Assembly (NCBI RefSeq): GCF_000377405.1
Contig: NZ_KB905021.1
Coordinates: forward strand, 148,038 to 212,037
Source: Thioalkalivibrio sp. ALE31
Lineage (GTDB): Bacteria; Pseudomonadota; Gammaproteobacteria; Ectothiorhodospirales; Ectothiorhodospiraceae
Reading direction: 5' to 3'
DNA: 64,000 nt
In this document: positions 35,034 through 43,763 of the stretch, piece after piece
How the letters are laid out: every line of letters starts with the position of its first letter
How positions within the stretch are numbered: position 1 is the first letter of the stretch
Made by a program: the position numbers and the translations under genes
Notes under the pieces: model-generated
Databases searched by the model: none
Seen by the model: only the letters and a program-made list of their open reading frames with translations
Told to the model about the DNA's origin: nothing

Positions 35034-37940
35034 ATGAGCGCGTTGCCCGAGTTCGAGAACCACAGCGAGCAGGAGATCAAGTACACCACCTGCTACATGT
35101 GTGCCTGCCGCTGCGGCATCAAGGTTACCGTCCAGAACAACAAGGTCCGCTATATCCAGGGCAATCGGCATCACCCGATCAACAAGGGGGTGCTGTGTGC
35201 CAAGGGTAACGCGGGGATCATGAAGCAGCAGTCCCCGGCGCGCCTGCACCAGCCGATGCGCCGCAAGCCCGGCACCGAGCGCGGCGCCGGCGAGTTCGAG
35301 CCGATCTCCTGGGACGAGGCCCTGGACATGCTGTCCACGCGGCTGCAGAAGATCCGCGAGACCGACCCGCGCAAGCTGGCGTTCTTCACCGGCCGCGACC
35401 AGATGCAGGCTCTGACCGGTCTGTGGGCGACCCAGTTCGGCACCTACAACTGGGCGGCCCACGGCGGCTTCTGCTCGGTGAACATGGCCACCGGCGGTCT
35501 GTATACCACCGGCTTCGCCTTCTGGGAATTCGGCGACCCCGACTGGGACCGCACCAAGTACCACATGCTGTGGGGCGTGGCGGAAGACCATGCCTCCAAC
35601 CCGATCAAGATCGGTCTGGAGAAGCTCAAGCGCCGCGGCGGCAAGTTTGTCGCGATCAACCCGGTGCGCACCGGCTACCAGGCGATCGCCGACGAGTGGG
35701 TGGGCATCAAGCCCGGTACCGACGGCCTGTTCGCGCTGTCGATGCTGCACGTGCTGCTGAAGAACGACCAGTTCGACTGGGACTTCCTGGTGCGCTACAC
35801 CAACGCCACCCAGCTGGTGGTGCAGACCCCGGGGCAGAAGGGCGATGGCCTGATCCTGCGTGACGAGGCCGGCAACCCGCTGGTCTGGGAGCTGGAACAG
35901 GAGGCGTTCGTCGACGGCACCCAGGTCGACATCAAGCCGGCGTTGTTCGGCGAGTACACCGCGCCCGACGGCCGCCCGGTCAAGACCGTGATGACGCTGC
36001 TGGCCGAGCGCTACCTGAGCGACGAGTATTCCCCGGAGAACACCGCCGAGGTCACCGGCGTCCCGGCCGACCAGACCGAGCGCCTGGCGCTGGAGATGGC
36101 GCACGTCGCGTTCAAGGAGACGATCGAGCTCGACATCGAGTGGACCGACTCCTGGGGCCGCAAGCACGACAAGGTGTTCGGGCGCCCGGTGTCCATGCAC
36201 GCGATGCGCGGCATCTCCGCGCACTCCAACGGCTTCCAGACCTGCCGCGCGATCCATCTGCTGCAGATCATGCTGGGCTCGGTGGACTGCCCCGGCGGTC
36301 ACCTGGCCAAGCCGCCGTATCCCAAGCATGTCCCGCCGGGCATCAAGCCGGCCAAGGAATGCGCGCCGAACACCCCGCTGAAGAGCCCGCCGCTCGGTTT
36401 CCCGACCGCGCCGGAGGACCTGGTCATCGATGACGAAGGCAACCCGCTGCGCATCGACAAGGCGTTCTCCTGGGATGCCCCGATCTCCAACCATGGCCTG
36501 ATGCACATGGTGGTGACCAATGCGGTCAACGGCGATCCCTATCCGATCGACACGCTGATCTTCTTCATGGCGAACATGTCCTGGAACTCCTCGATGAATA
36601 CCGCCGAGGTAATGGACATGCTGCGGGCGAAGGACGACAGCGGCGAGTACAAGATCCCGTTTCTGGTGGTCGCGGATGCGTTCCACTCGGAGACGGTCAA
36701 CTTTGCCGATCTGGTGCTGCCGGATACCACCTATCTGGAGCGCTACGACACCATCTCCATGCTGGACCGCCCGATCTCCGAGCCGGCCGCGGCGGCGGAC
36801 TCCATCCGCCACCCGATCCTCGAGGTCGACCGCAACGTGCGTCCGTGGCAGGAGGTGATGGTCGAGCTGGCGGGTCGCCTGAAGTTCCCGGCGTTCACCA
36901 AGGACGACGGTAGCCGCAAGTTCGCGGACTACAAGGACTTCATCGTCAACTTCGAGAAGGAGCCGGGCATCGGCTTCCTGTCCGGCTATCGCGGCAAGGA
37001 CGGCAAGACCCACCTGCGCGGCGAGCCGAACCCGAAGCAGTGGGAGGCGTACATCGAGAACCAGGGGTTCTTCGTGCACCACCTGGCGCCGAACCAGCAG
37101 TTCTACCGCTTCGCCAACAAGGACTACCTGGAACTGGCCAAGCACGCCGGCTGGGTGGGCAAGACCGATCCGATCACGATCGAGCTCTACTCCGAGACCC
37201 AGCAGCGCTTCAAGCTCGCCGGCCAGGGCCTGTATGACGGCCCGCAGCCGACCAAGCAGGAGCACAAGGACCGCCTGACCCAGTTCTTCGATCCGCTGCC
37301 GATCTGGCACAAGCCGCTGGAGCAGACCCGCATCGACGAGGACGAGTACCCGTTCTACGCGGTCAACCAGCGTCCGATGTTCATGTACCACTCCTGGGAT
37401 TCCCAGAACGCCTGGCTGCGCCAGATCTGCGCCCAGAACTACCTGTACATGAACCGCGGCAAGGCGGAGTCCATGGGCATCGCGGATATGTCCTGGGTCT
37501 GGCTGGAGTCGCACAACGGCAAGATCCGCGTGCAGGTGAAACTGATCGAGGGCTGCGAGCCGAACACCGTCTGGACCTGGAACGCCATCGGCAAGCAGAA
37601 GGGCGCCTGGGGCCTGAAGCCGGACGCGAACGAGTCCAACAAGGGCTTCCTGATGAACCACCTGATCAGTGAGCTGCTGCCGAAGAAGGGCGACCCGGTG
37701 GACAACATCACCAACTCCGACCCGGTCACCGGCCAGGCCGCGTGGTACGACCTGAAGGTCAAGATCACCCCGGCCGACCCGGAAGAGGCCAGCACCTGGC
37801 CCGACTTCGACACGATCAAGCCGGCGCCCGGCATGTCCGAGGCCCCGGACCAGCTCCGCTACGCGGCGCACAAGCCGGTGCACCTGAACCGTTCCATCCG
37901 CGACGTGCTGACGCGCGGCTCGCTGGACGACGAACAGTAG
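35034..37940 (+). CDS. soeA: Sulfite dehydrogenase molybdopterin subunit SoeA, copy 2
   Basis: A 968-residue paralogue of the soeA at 14063, in the same superfamily with the same gene order behind it. The [4Fe-4S] motif is C20-x2-C23-x3-C27-x27-C55 and the probable Mo ligand is Cys147 in AHGGFCSVNMA. It shares long blocks with copy 1 (for example FFTGRDQMQALTGL, INPVRTGYQAIADEW, NQRPMFMYHSWDSQNAWLRQI) but differs throughout, so the duplication is not recent. There is no Tat signal, so the protein is cytoplasmic. It is divergent from moaA. Either copy could be the main sulfite oxidase; a different sulfur substrate for one copy is possible. Confidence 0.88.
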   Translation: MSALPEFENHSEQEIKYTTCYMCACRCGIKVTVQNNKVRYIQGNRHHPINKGVLCAKGNAGIMKQQSPARLHQPMRRKPGTERGAGEFEPISWDEALDMLSTRLQKIRETDPRKLAFFTGRDQMQALTGLWATQFGTYNWAAHGGFCSVNMATGGLYTTGFAFWEFGDPDWDRTKYHMLWGVAEDHASNPIKIGLEKLKRRGGKFVAINPVRTGYQAIADEWVGIKPGTDGLFALSMLHVLLKNDQFDWDFLVRYTNATQLVVQTPGQKGDGLILRDEAGNPLVWELEQEAFVDGTQVDIKPALFGEYTAPDGRPVKTVMTLLAERYLSDEYSPENTAEVTGVPADQTERLALEMAHVAFKETIELDIEWTDSWGRKHDKVFGRPVSMHAMRGISAHSNGFQTCRAIHLLQIMLGSVDCPGGHLAKPPYPKHVPPGIKPAKECAPNTPLKSPPLGFPTAPEDLVIDDEGNPLRIDKAFSWDAPISNHGLMHMVVTNAVNGDPYPIDTLIFFMANMSWNSSMNTAEVMDMLRAKDDSGEYKIPFLVVADAFHSETVNFADLVLPDTTYLERYDTISMLDRPISEPAAAADSIRHPILEVDRNVRPWQEVMVELAGRLKFPAFTKDDGSRKFADYKDFIVNFEKEPGIGFLSGYRGKDGKTHLRGEPNPKQWEAYIENQGFFVHHLAPNQQFYRFANKDYLELAKHAGWVGKTDPITIELYSETQQRFKLAGQGLYDGPQPTKQEHKDRLTQFFDPLPIWHKPLEQTRIDEDEYPFYAVNQRPMFMYHSWDSQNAWLRQICAQNYLYMNRGKAESMGIADMSWVWLESHNGKIRVQVKLIEGCEPNTVWTWNAIGKQKGAWGLKPDANESNKGFLMNHLISELLPKKGDPVDNITNSDPVTGQAAWYDLKVKITPADPEEASTWPDFDTIKPAPGMSEAPDQLRYAAHKPVHLNRSIRDVLTRGSLDDEQ

Positions 37941-38008
37941 GCATCACGGATCCGGGCCATGCCGCCGGCCGAAGCCGGCGGCCCGAGAGAATTTGAGGAG
38001 TACCTGAA

Positions 38009-38704
38009 ATGCGACTTGGACTCGTAATCGACATGGATACCTGCGTGGGCTGTCACGCCTGCGCGGTGGCCTGCAAGCAGTGGAACACCAGCGGTACCAC
38101 CGGCGCGCTGACCGACTATCGCCCCTATGGCGAGGACCCCAGCGGCGTGTGGTTCAACCGTATTCGCCACTACGAAGTCGGCGATTATCCCAACAACAAG
38201 ACCGTGAACATCCCGATGTCCTGCATGCACTGCCAGCATGCCGACTGCGTGAACGTCTGCCCGACCGGCGCCTCCTACAAGCGCCCGGAAGACGGCATCG
38301 TGCTGGTCGACCAGGACAAGTGCATGGGCTGCAACTACTGCGCCTGGGCCTGCCCCTACGGTGCGCGCGAGCTGGACCGCGAAGACGGCGTGATGAAGAA
38401 GTGCACGCTGTGCGTGGACCGTATCTACGACGAGCAGCTGCCGCCGGAAGAGCGCCAGCCGGCCTGCGTGATCACCTGCCCGGCGCACGCCCGGTTCTTC
38501 GGTGACTTCGACGACCAGGACTCCGAGGTCAGCCGCCTGGTGCGCGAGCGCGGCGGCGTGAAGCAGATGCCGGAGCTGGGCTACAAGCCGGTCAACACCT
38601 ATCTGCCCCCGCGTATCACCCGCCCGATCCCCACCGACGACGTGCGCGCCAACAAGCTCGTCACCTCGGTGAAGGACTGGGTCAACAAGATGGTCGCGCG
38701 CTAG
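38009..38704 (+). CDS. soeB: Sulfite dehydrogenase iron-sulfur subunit SoeB, copy 2
   Basis: A 231-residue ferredoxin-like subunit paralogous to that at 13335. The clusters are CVGCHACAVAC at residues 12-22, CMHCQHADCVNVCP, CMGCNYCAWACP and CTLCVDRI...CVITCP, fitting four [4Fe-4S] centres. There is no export signal. The ATG at 38009 is preceded by gaggag. It is 68 bp after soeA and 25 bp before soeC. It lacks the acidic tail of copy 1. Confidence 0.92.
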   Translation: MRLGLVIDMDTCVGCHACAVACKQWNTSGTTGALTDYRPYGEDPSGVWFNRIRHYEVGDYPNNKTVNIPMSCMHCQHADCVNVCPTGASYKRPEDGIVLVDQDKCMGCNYCAWACPYGARELDREDGVMKKCTLCVDRIYDEQLPPEERQPACVITCPAHARFFGDFDDQDSEVSRLVRERGGVKQMPELGYKPVNTYLPPRITRPIPTDDVRANKLVTSVKDWVNKMVAR

Positions 38705-38729
38705 GCGCGGCCCGAACGGGAGAATTCAT

Positions 38730-39779
38730 ATGCATCCGGCATTTTCCGTCATCCTGTTTACCGTCATCTCGGGTGCGGGCTACGGCCTGTTCATCCTGCT
38801 GGCGGCCTTCCATCTCGCGGGTATCGGCCCGGCCATGAGCCACGGCGAGCTGCTGGCGCACGGCCTGGTGTCGCTGGGGATGATCACCCTGGGGCTGATG
38901 CTCTCCACCGGTCACCTGGCGAACAAGAAGAACGCCTGGCGTTCCTTCATGCGCTTCAAGACCTCCTGGCTGTCGCGCGAGGCCGTGTTCGCGGTGCTGT
39001 TCTACCCCTTCGCCGGTATCTACGGTCTGGGTGTGCTGCTGCAGGGTTCGGCCATCGGGCCGCTGCCCGCCATGGCCGGCGCGATCGCTGCCGTGCTGGC
39101 CGTGATCACCCTGTTCTCCACCGGCATGATCTACGGCTGCCTGAAGACCATCCGCCAGTGGAACACGGCGCTGACCCCGGCGAATTACATCATGCTGGGC
39201 ATCGCGACCGGCACCACGCTGTTCGCCGCCATCGCCGCGGTGTTCGGCAATGCCACCACGCTGCACGCGGGCGTGGCCATCGTCGCGCTGCTGGCCGCCG
39301 CGTTGCTCAAGGGGATCTACTACTTCTGGATCTCGCGCGTGAACGGTCCGACCATCAACACCGCGACCACCTTCAACCGGGCGACCGTGCGTCTGCTGGA
39401 TACCGGCCACACCGCCGGGACCTTCCTGACTGACGAGTTCGGCTACGACCCGCGCAAGGACACCATCGACAACATCAAGATGGGCGTCTTCCTGCTCGGC
39501 TTCATCGCCCCGGTACTGGTCTTCGGTTCGATCCTCTCCGGTGCGCCGGCCGGTATCGCCTGGCTGGCGGCGGTGTCGAGCCTGGTCGGGATCGGCATGG
39601 AGCGCTGGCTGTTCTTCGCCGAGGCCAAGCACGTCGTGCGCCTGTACCACGGTGCCCAGACCTGCACCGACTCCCTGGCCGAGCCGAGCCGCGTCGGCCC
39701 GGAAGTGGCCGCGGATGCTCGCCGTGGCGACGCACCGCGCGCCGAACTGGGCGATACGCCCGGGGGCTCCGGCTCCTGA
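38730..39779 (+). CDS. soeC: Sulfite dehydrogenase membrane subunit SoeC, copy 2
   Basis: A 349-residue membrane anchor and quinone-side subunit of the DmsC-like type, with about eight hydrophobic segments. It starts MHPAFSVILFTVISGAGYGL, matching the MHPAFSVIFLTTLIGAGQGL of copy 1, and has the shared WRTATK/FMRFKTSWLSRE loop. The C-terminal 40 residues are hydrophilic and absent from copy 1. A gaga site precedes the ATG at 38730. It ends the second soe operon, followed by two strong stem-loops. Confidence 0.85.
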   Translation: MHPAFSVILFTVISGAGYGLFILLAAFHLAGIGPAMSHGELLAHGLVSLGMITLGLMLSTGHLANKKNAWRSFMRFKTSWLSREAVFAVLFYPFAGIYGLGVLLQGSAIGPLPAMAGAIAAVLAVITLFSTGMIYGCLKTIRQWNTALTPANYIMLGIATGTTLFAAIAAVFGNATTLHAGVAIVALLAAALLKGIYYFWISRVNGPTINTATTFNRATVRLLDTGHTAGTFLTDEFGYDPRKDTIDNIKMGVFLLGFIAPVLVFGSILSGAPAGIAWLAAVSSLVGIGMERWLFFAEAKHVVRLYHGAQTCTDSLAEPSRVGPEVAADARRGDAPRAELGDTPGGSGS

Positions 39780-39794
39780 GTCGGACGCAACCAT

Positions 39795-39825
39795 ACGGGT
39801 TACCCGGGCGCCCCGGGTAATCCGT
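39795..39825 (+). terminator. First stem-loop after soeC copy 2
   Basis: ACGGGTTACCCGGG (39795-39808) pairs with CCCGGGTAATCCGT (39812-39825) with one mismatch. It has no T tract and may act with the next hairpin. Confidence 0.6.
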
Positions 39826-39828
39826 ACC

Positions 39829-39867
39829 AAAGGCCAGGGCGTTGGATGACCGACGCCCCGGCCTTTT
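39829..39867 (+). terminator. Rho-independent terminator of soeABC copy 2
   Basis: AAAGGCCAGGGCGT (39829-39842) pairs with ACGCCCCGGCCTTT (39853-39866) with one mismatch and is followed by T residues (cctttt). It closes the second soe operon. Confidence 0.8.
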
Positions 39868-39906
39868 CTGTTTGGAGGGGCTGCCCCGGGCAGGATCCGT
39901 CCGGGC

Positions 39907-40041
39907 CTATTGCCCCTTGTCGTTCTCGTGCATCCCGTGAACGATGAAGTAAATCACGTACGCGAAGAAGGCCGCGATGCCCGCCAGCGTCACGATCGTC
40001 AGGATCCCGATGGGCGACTGAAACATGATTTCCATCAGCAT
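39907..40041 (-). CDS. DUF3149 small membrane protein
   Basis: A 44-residue single-span membrane protein, MLMEIMFQSPIGILTIVTLA then GIAAFFAYVIYFIVHGMHEN and DKGQ. The N-terminal M-E-I-M-F-x-S-P-I-G pattern and the length match the DUF3149 family as I recall it. A strong agaggaaag site lies just before the ATG at 40041; ATG 40035 is a possible internal start. Function is unknown. It is too short for a usual ORF cut-off. It lies opposite the soeC copy 2 terminator. Confidence 0.7.
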   Translation of the reverse strand: MLMEIMFQSPIGILTIVTLAGIAAFFAYVIYFIVHGMHENDKGQ

Positions 40042-40233
40042 GATCTTTCCTCTAGTTGGGTCCATGCACCTTCGACGCTAGCCCCCGGAATCGGCCTTCG
40101 ATTTGATCCAGATCATGCCGGGCGACGATTCGGGCTGCACGGGGCGTCGCTGTGGCGGGTGTGGGGCGAGCGGAGGCCGGTGGCGCTTCGGTGCGTATCC
40201 CGCAAGCAGGCGGGAATGCCAGCGCTGCTGCGC

Positions 40234-40620
40234 GGGTCTCGGCTCGAACTGGAGGTTCGCCGGGTTGGATTCGGGGGTGTTCGTGCTTCGCGCCCGAGAG
40301 GGTGGGGGCGCGAGGCTGGCTTCGTGTCGGCGAACGTCCCGAGGCTGCCGCCGAGGGGCTGGGCTCGTTGCGCCGCCGGTCCTTCGAGCCGGCACGGGCC
40401 GTGGCTGTGGCGCGCTCAGCCCGCGCTGCGGGTCTCGGCTTGAATGGAGCTTGGGGCTACGCCCGGGGTGTTCGGGCGTCGCGCCCGAGAGGATGGCTGC
40501 GCGACCTGCGGTCGCTTGGCCCTTCGGGCCGGCACCGCCTGCGGCGGTACCGCGCGTCGGCCCGCGTTGCGGGCCTCGGCTCGAACGGAGGTTCGAATCG
40601 GGCCCTCAGACACCCCATTA
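40234..40620 (-). repeat. Decayed tandem repeats behind tRNA-Arg
   Basis: The 600 bp between the DUF3149 gene and the tRNA hold no gene I can support. They carry repeats of the tRNA's own 3' end and flank. CGCGCCCGAGAGG recurs at 40289-40301 and, extended by AT, at 40480-40494, matching the tRNA 3' end at 40660. Each is preceded by a flank beginning TCTCGGCTYGAA (40234, 40430) like the gcctcggctcgaa at 40570. The offset from flank to tRNA end is 50-55 bp in the two old units and 90 bp in the live one, the difference being the 41-bp terminator hairpin. The rest of 40042-40233 is GC-rich with nothing recognisable. Confidence 0.6.
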
Positions 40621-40656
40621 CGCAAAAAGGGACCACGAGGGTCCCTTTTTGCGTAA

Positions 40657-40657
<1 letters not shown>
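40617..40657 (-). terminator. Terminator of tRNA-Arg
   Basis: A perfect long hairpin, with arms of 17-18 bp (ATTACGCAAAAAGGGAC at 40617-40633, complement at 40641-40657) and a short loop. Read on the minus strand it follows the tRNA 3' end at once and has a TTTTT run in its 3' arm. Confidence 0.85.
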
Positions 40658-40733
<76 letters not shown>

Positions 40734-40917
40734 AAGGGCTGCAATGATACGGGCGGGGCCGCGGGTGCGTCCAGCCATATTTGACCGCGCCGCTGGGTTT
40801 GTGGTCGCGCCTGGCATGATGCCCTATACTCTGCGCCCGATTTGCGCGTACCGCGCGAGCGCTTTCGAAAGAGCACACCACAAGGCCATGCATGGCCAGG
40901 ATCTCGGAGGGAGAGAA

Positions 40918-41793
40918 GTGGGAAATCAACCGATCAAGATGGACACCGGGAACAAGGTGTTGCTGTTTATCTCGTCCCTGGCCCTGCTGGCGACAGTCCT
41001 GTTTCTGGTGTCGCAGCTTGCGAGCTGGATTGGGGACATGATGGGCTCGCAGGCGGAGGCCGTGAGCGAGGAGCGTATTGCCGAACGCATCGCGCCGATC
41101 GGCCGGGTGGTCTCCGGTGAGGTGGATACCGCCGAGGAAGCCGCGGACCTGAGCCCGGGCGACATCTACGCTAACGTCTGCGCCGCCTGCCATGACTCGG
41201 GCGCCTCCGGTGCCCCGCTCAAGGATGACACGGACGAGTGGACTAACCGTCTGAACGACAAAGGTCTGGAGACCCTGTTCGAGAACTCGATCAACGGCAT
41301 CGGCGCCATGCCGGCGCGCGGTGGAGACTCCAGCCTGAGCGACGAGCAGCTGCACGAGGCTGTGGCCTACATGCTCGATCAGGCAGGCGTCGATCACGGC
41401 TACGAGGGCAGCGCCAACGGAAACGGCGACACTGCCGCTGACGACGCGGCCGCCGAAGGCGAGGAGCCGGTTGCCACCACCGACGCGGGCGAAGCAGCTG
41501 CCGAGGAAGAGGCCGAAGCCGTGGCCGCCATTGCGGTCGGCGAGGGTGATGCCGAACGCGGTCAGTCGCGTTACAACACCTGCGTGGCCTGCCACGGTGC
41601 GCAGGGTCAGGGCACCCCGGTGTTCCCGAAGCTGGCCGGCCGTGATGCCGAGTACATCGCCGACAAGCTGGTGCGCTACCGCGCCGGCGAGACCGTCGGT
41701 GACCAGACGGCCCTGATGGCGCCGAATGCCGCGAACCTGTCGGATCAGGACATCGCCGATCTGGCCGTCTACGTGGCGACCTTCGAAGACTGA
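40918..41793 (+). CDS. Membrane-anchored dihaem cytochrome c
   Basis: A 291-residue cytochrome c with two class I haem domains: CAACH near residue 93 and CVACH near residue 220, each with a downstream Met (GAMPARGG; ALMAPNAANL). An uncleaved N-terminal segment (VLLFISSLALLATVLFLVSQL) anchors it, facing the periplasm. Between the domains is an acidic Ala/Glu/Asp-rich linker of about 45 residues. Relatives are of the cytochrome c5/c4 type and pass electrons to terminal oxidases. The start is the GTG at 40918, with a ggaggga site upstream; there is no ATG in a good place. It may feed the cbb3 oxidase encoded about 8 kb away. Confidence 0.85.
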   Translation: MGNQPIKMDTGNKVLLFISSLALLATVLFLVSQLASWIGDMMGSQAEAVSEERIAERIAPIGRVVSGEVDTAEEAADLSPGDIYANVCAACHDSGASGAPLKDDTDEWTNRLNDKGLETLFENSINGIGAMPARGGDSSLSDEQLHEAVAYMLDQAGVDHGYEGSANGNGDTAADDAAAEGEEPVATTDAGEAAAEEEAEAVAAIAVGEGDAERGQSRYNTCVACHGAQGQGTPVFPKLAGRDAEYIADKLVRYRAGETVGDQTALMAPNAANLSDQDIADLAVYVATFED

Positions 41794-41815
41794 TCGTCGC
41801 GCCGTTGCCGCGTAC

Positions 41816-41850
41816 AAAGGCCCCGCCCGGTAGACCGGGCGGGGCCTTTT
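41816..41850 (+). terminator. Bidirectional terminator (cytochrome c / comM)
   Basis: AAAGGCCCCGCCCGG (41816-41830), loop taga, complement at 41835-41849, then T residues. It lies between convergent genes and closely resembles the pfp/adk terminator at 10257. Confidence 0.85.
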
Positions 41851-41874
41851 CTTTGCGGGCCGACGCTTCCCCGT

Positions 41875-43380
41875 TTATTGGGTACGCCAGTGGTCCAGGG
41901 CGCGGTAGCTCAGCGCCTCGGTGAGATGTCGGGTGGCAATCGCTTCCGCGCCCTCCAGATCGGCGATGCTGCGCGCCACGCGCAGGATGCGGTGATAGGC
42001 CCGTGCCGAGAGACGGAAGCGCTCGGCCGCCTTGTCCAGTAGCTCGCGGTCGACGGCCGCAAGGGCGGCGTGTCGATCGAGTCCCGCGCCATCCAGGGTG
42101 CTGTTGAGCCCCTCCTGGCGCGCCTGCTGGCGGTTGCGCGCCCGGGTCACGCGCGTCGCGACCGCGGCGGACGTCTCGGTGGGCTCGGTCGCGCCGGCCA
42201 GGTCGGCCGGCGGGATCCGGGGCACCTCGATGGCGAGGTCGATCCGGTCCAGCAGGGGTGCGGACAGGCGCTTGCGGTGCCGGGCCCGTTGTTCCGGGGT
42301 GCATTCGCAGCGTTCGGCCAGGTCGCAGTCGAAGCCCTGCGGGCAGGGGTTCATCGCACCCACGAGCTGGAAGCGGGCCGGGAACTCGGCCTGGCGGGCG
42401 GCACGCGAGATGTGGATCACGCCGGTCTCCAGCGGTTCGCGCAACACGTCCAGCACCGCGCGGTCGAACTCCGTCAGTTCGTCCAGAAACAGCACGCCCT
42501 GGTGCGCAAGCGAGATCTCCCCGGGGCGCGGGGTACTGCCGCCGCCCACCAGGGCCACGCCCGACGCGGTGTGATGGGGGGAGCGGAACGGCCGGGCCCG
42601 CCAGTCACCCCGCAGGTGGGTGCTGCCGCGCAGGCTGTGGATGGCGGCCGTCTCCAGCGCCTCGGCCTCGTCCATCGGCGGCAGGATGCCGGGGATGCGC
42701 GCCGCGAGCATCGACTTGCCGCTGCCGGGCGGGCCGACCATCAGCAGGTGGTGCCCGCCAGCCGCGGCGATCTCCAGGGCGCGCCGCGCCTGGTGCTGGC
42801 CGCGTACGTCCGCGAGGTCCGGGTGGCTCGGCGGGTTCGGGTCGGGCGGCCGGGCGGGTGCCAGGGCGTCGCGTCCGGCCAGCGCCGCGCATACCGCGGT
42901 CAGGTGTGACCCGGTGAGAACTCGCGCGCGCCTCGCCAGTGCCGCCTCGGCGCCGTCCTCCGGGTTGACCACCAGGGCGCGGTCGGCATCCGCGGCGGCG
43001 AGTCCGGCCGCCAGTGTGCCGCCCACCGGCCGCAACTGGCCGTCCAGCCCCAGTTCGCCGAGGAATTCGTGTGCCGCCAGGGCTTCGGCCGGGATCTGCT
43101 GGCTGGCGGCGAGGATGCCCAGGGCGATGCCGAGGTCGAAGCGGCCACCGTCCTTGGGGAGGTCCGCCGGGGCCAGGTTGACGGTGATGCGCCGCCGCGG
43201 AAATTCGAAGCCGCTGGTCTGGATCGCCGCGCGCACGCGATCACGGCTCTCGCGCACCGCGGCCTCCGGCAGGCCGACGATCTGGAAGGCCGGGAGGCCA
43301 TTGGCCAGGTGGGTCTCGATGGTCACCAGCGGGGCATGGATGCCGTCGATGGCGCGGGCGTAGGCAATGGTGACGGGCAT
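41875..43380 (-). CDS. comM: YifB/ComM-family AAA+ ATPase
   Basis: A 501-residue Mg-chelatase-like AAA+ protein. The N-terminal Lon-like ChlI domain starts MPVTIAYARAIDGIHAPLVTIETH and has GLPEAAVRESRDRVRAA. The AAA+ core has Walker A MVGPPGSGKSML and Walker B GVLFLDELTEF. The sensor region RFRLSARAYHRILRVARSIADLEG ends the protein. ComM is a helicase that extends branch migration during integration of transformed DNA. The four Cys in NPCPQGFDCDLAERCECTPEQ are typical of the family. It is followed downstream only by the shared terminator. Confidence 0.93.
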   Translation of the reverse strand: MPVTIAYARAIDGIHAPLVTIETHLANGLPAFQIVGLPEAAVRESRDRVRAAIQTSGFEFPRRRITVNLAPADLPKDGGRFDLGIALGILAASQQIPAEALAAHEFLGELGLDGQLRPVGGTLAAGLAAADADRALVVNPEDGAEAALARRARVLTGSHLTAVCAALAGRDALAPARPPDPNPPSHPDLADVRGQHQARRALEIAAAGGHHLLMVGPPGSGKSMLAARIPGILPPMDEAEALETAAIHSLRGSTHLRGDWRARPFRSPHHTASGVALVGGGSTPRPGEISLAHQGVLFLDELTEFDRAVLDVLREPLETGVIHISRAARQAEFPARFQLVGAMNPCPQGFDCDLAERCECTPEQRARHRKRLSAPLLDRIDLAIEVPRIPPADLAGATEPTETSAAVATRVTRARNRQQARQEGLNSTLDGAGLDRHAALAAVDRELLDKAAERFRLSARAYHRILRVARSIADLEGAEAIATRHLTEALSYRALDHWRTQ

Positions 43381-43438
43381 CCGTGCCCCTCCGTTCGGCC
43401 GCCGGGGGTCCGTCCCCGGCGGGTGGTTTCAGTGGTGG

Positions 43439-43699
43439 CTACTGCCCCGGGGTGTCGTCCGGCCGCCCCTCCAGCGCGGCTACGCGAGCCTCCAGTTCGG
43501 CGAGGCGTTCGCGGGTGCGCTCCAGCAGGGCGACCTGGATGTCGAAGTCCTCGCGGGTGACCAGGTCCATGCGCTCGAAGCCGCTTTGCAGCGATGAGCG
43601 GACCTGCCGCTGCACGTCTTCCTGCATATGGCGCACGGACTCCGGGAGGCTCTCGGTGATCCGGCGAGCCAGATCGTCGAAGCGTTTGGAATCGATCAT
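43439..43699 (-). CDS. ubiK: Ubiquinone biosynthesis accessory factor UbiK
   Basis: An 86-residue protein of the YqiC/BMFP family that assists the aerobic ubiquinone-synthesis complex. The signature is MIDSKRFDDLARRITESLPES, and the rest is a coiled coil (DIQVALLERTRERLAELEARVAALE). The length is usual. The ATG at 43699 has an aggag site; the longer ORF upstream is not needed. It lies 58 bp before comM on the same strand and is probably co-transcribed with it. Confidence 0.9.
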   Translation of the reverse strand: MIDSKRFDDLARRITESLPESVRHMQEDVQRQVRSSLQSGFERMDLVTREDFDIQVALLERTRERLAELEARVAALEGRPDDTPGQ

Positions 43700-43763
43700 C
43701 GGGTGGTCTCCTGACGCGTGTTCTTGGTTCTGGCCAGTGTAGCGCGGCTGACCCCGGGTACGG

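Noticed and set aside
34980-37883. 967-codon frame opposite soeA copy 2
   Set aside because: It is an antisense shadow of a well-supported gene in GC-rich DNA, with Val/Gly/His/Arg-rich composition and no domain.
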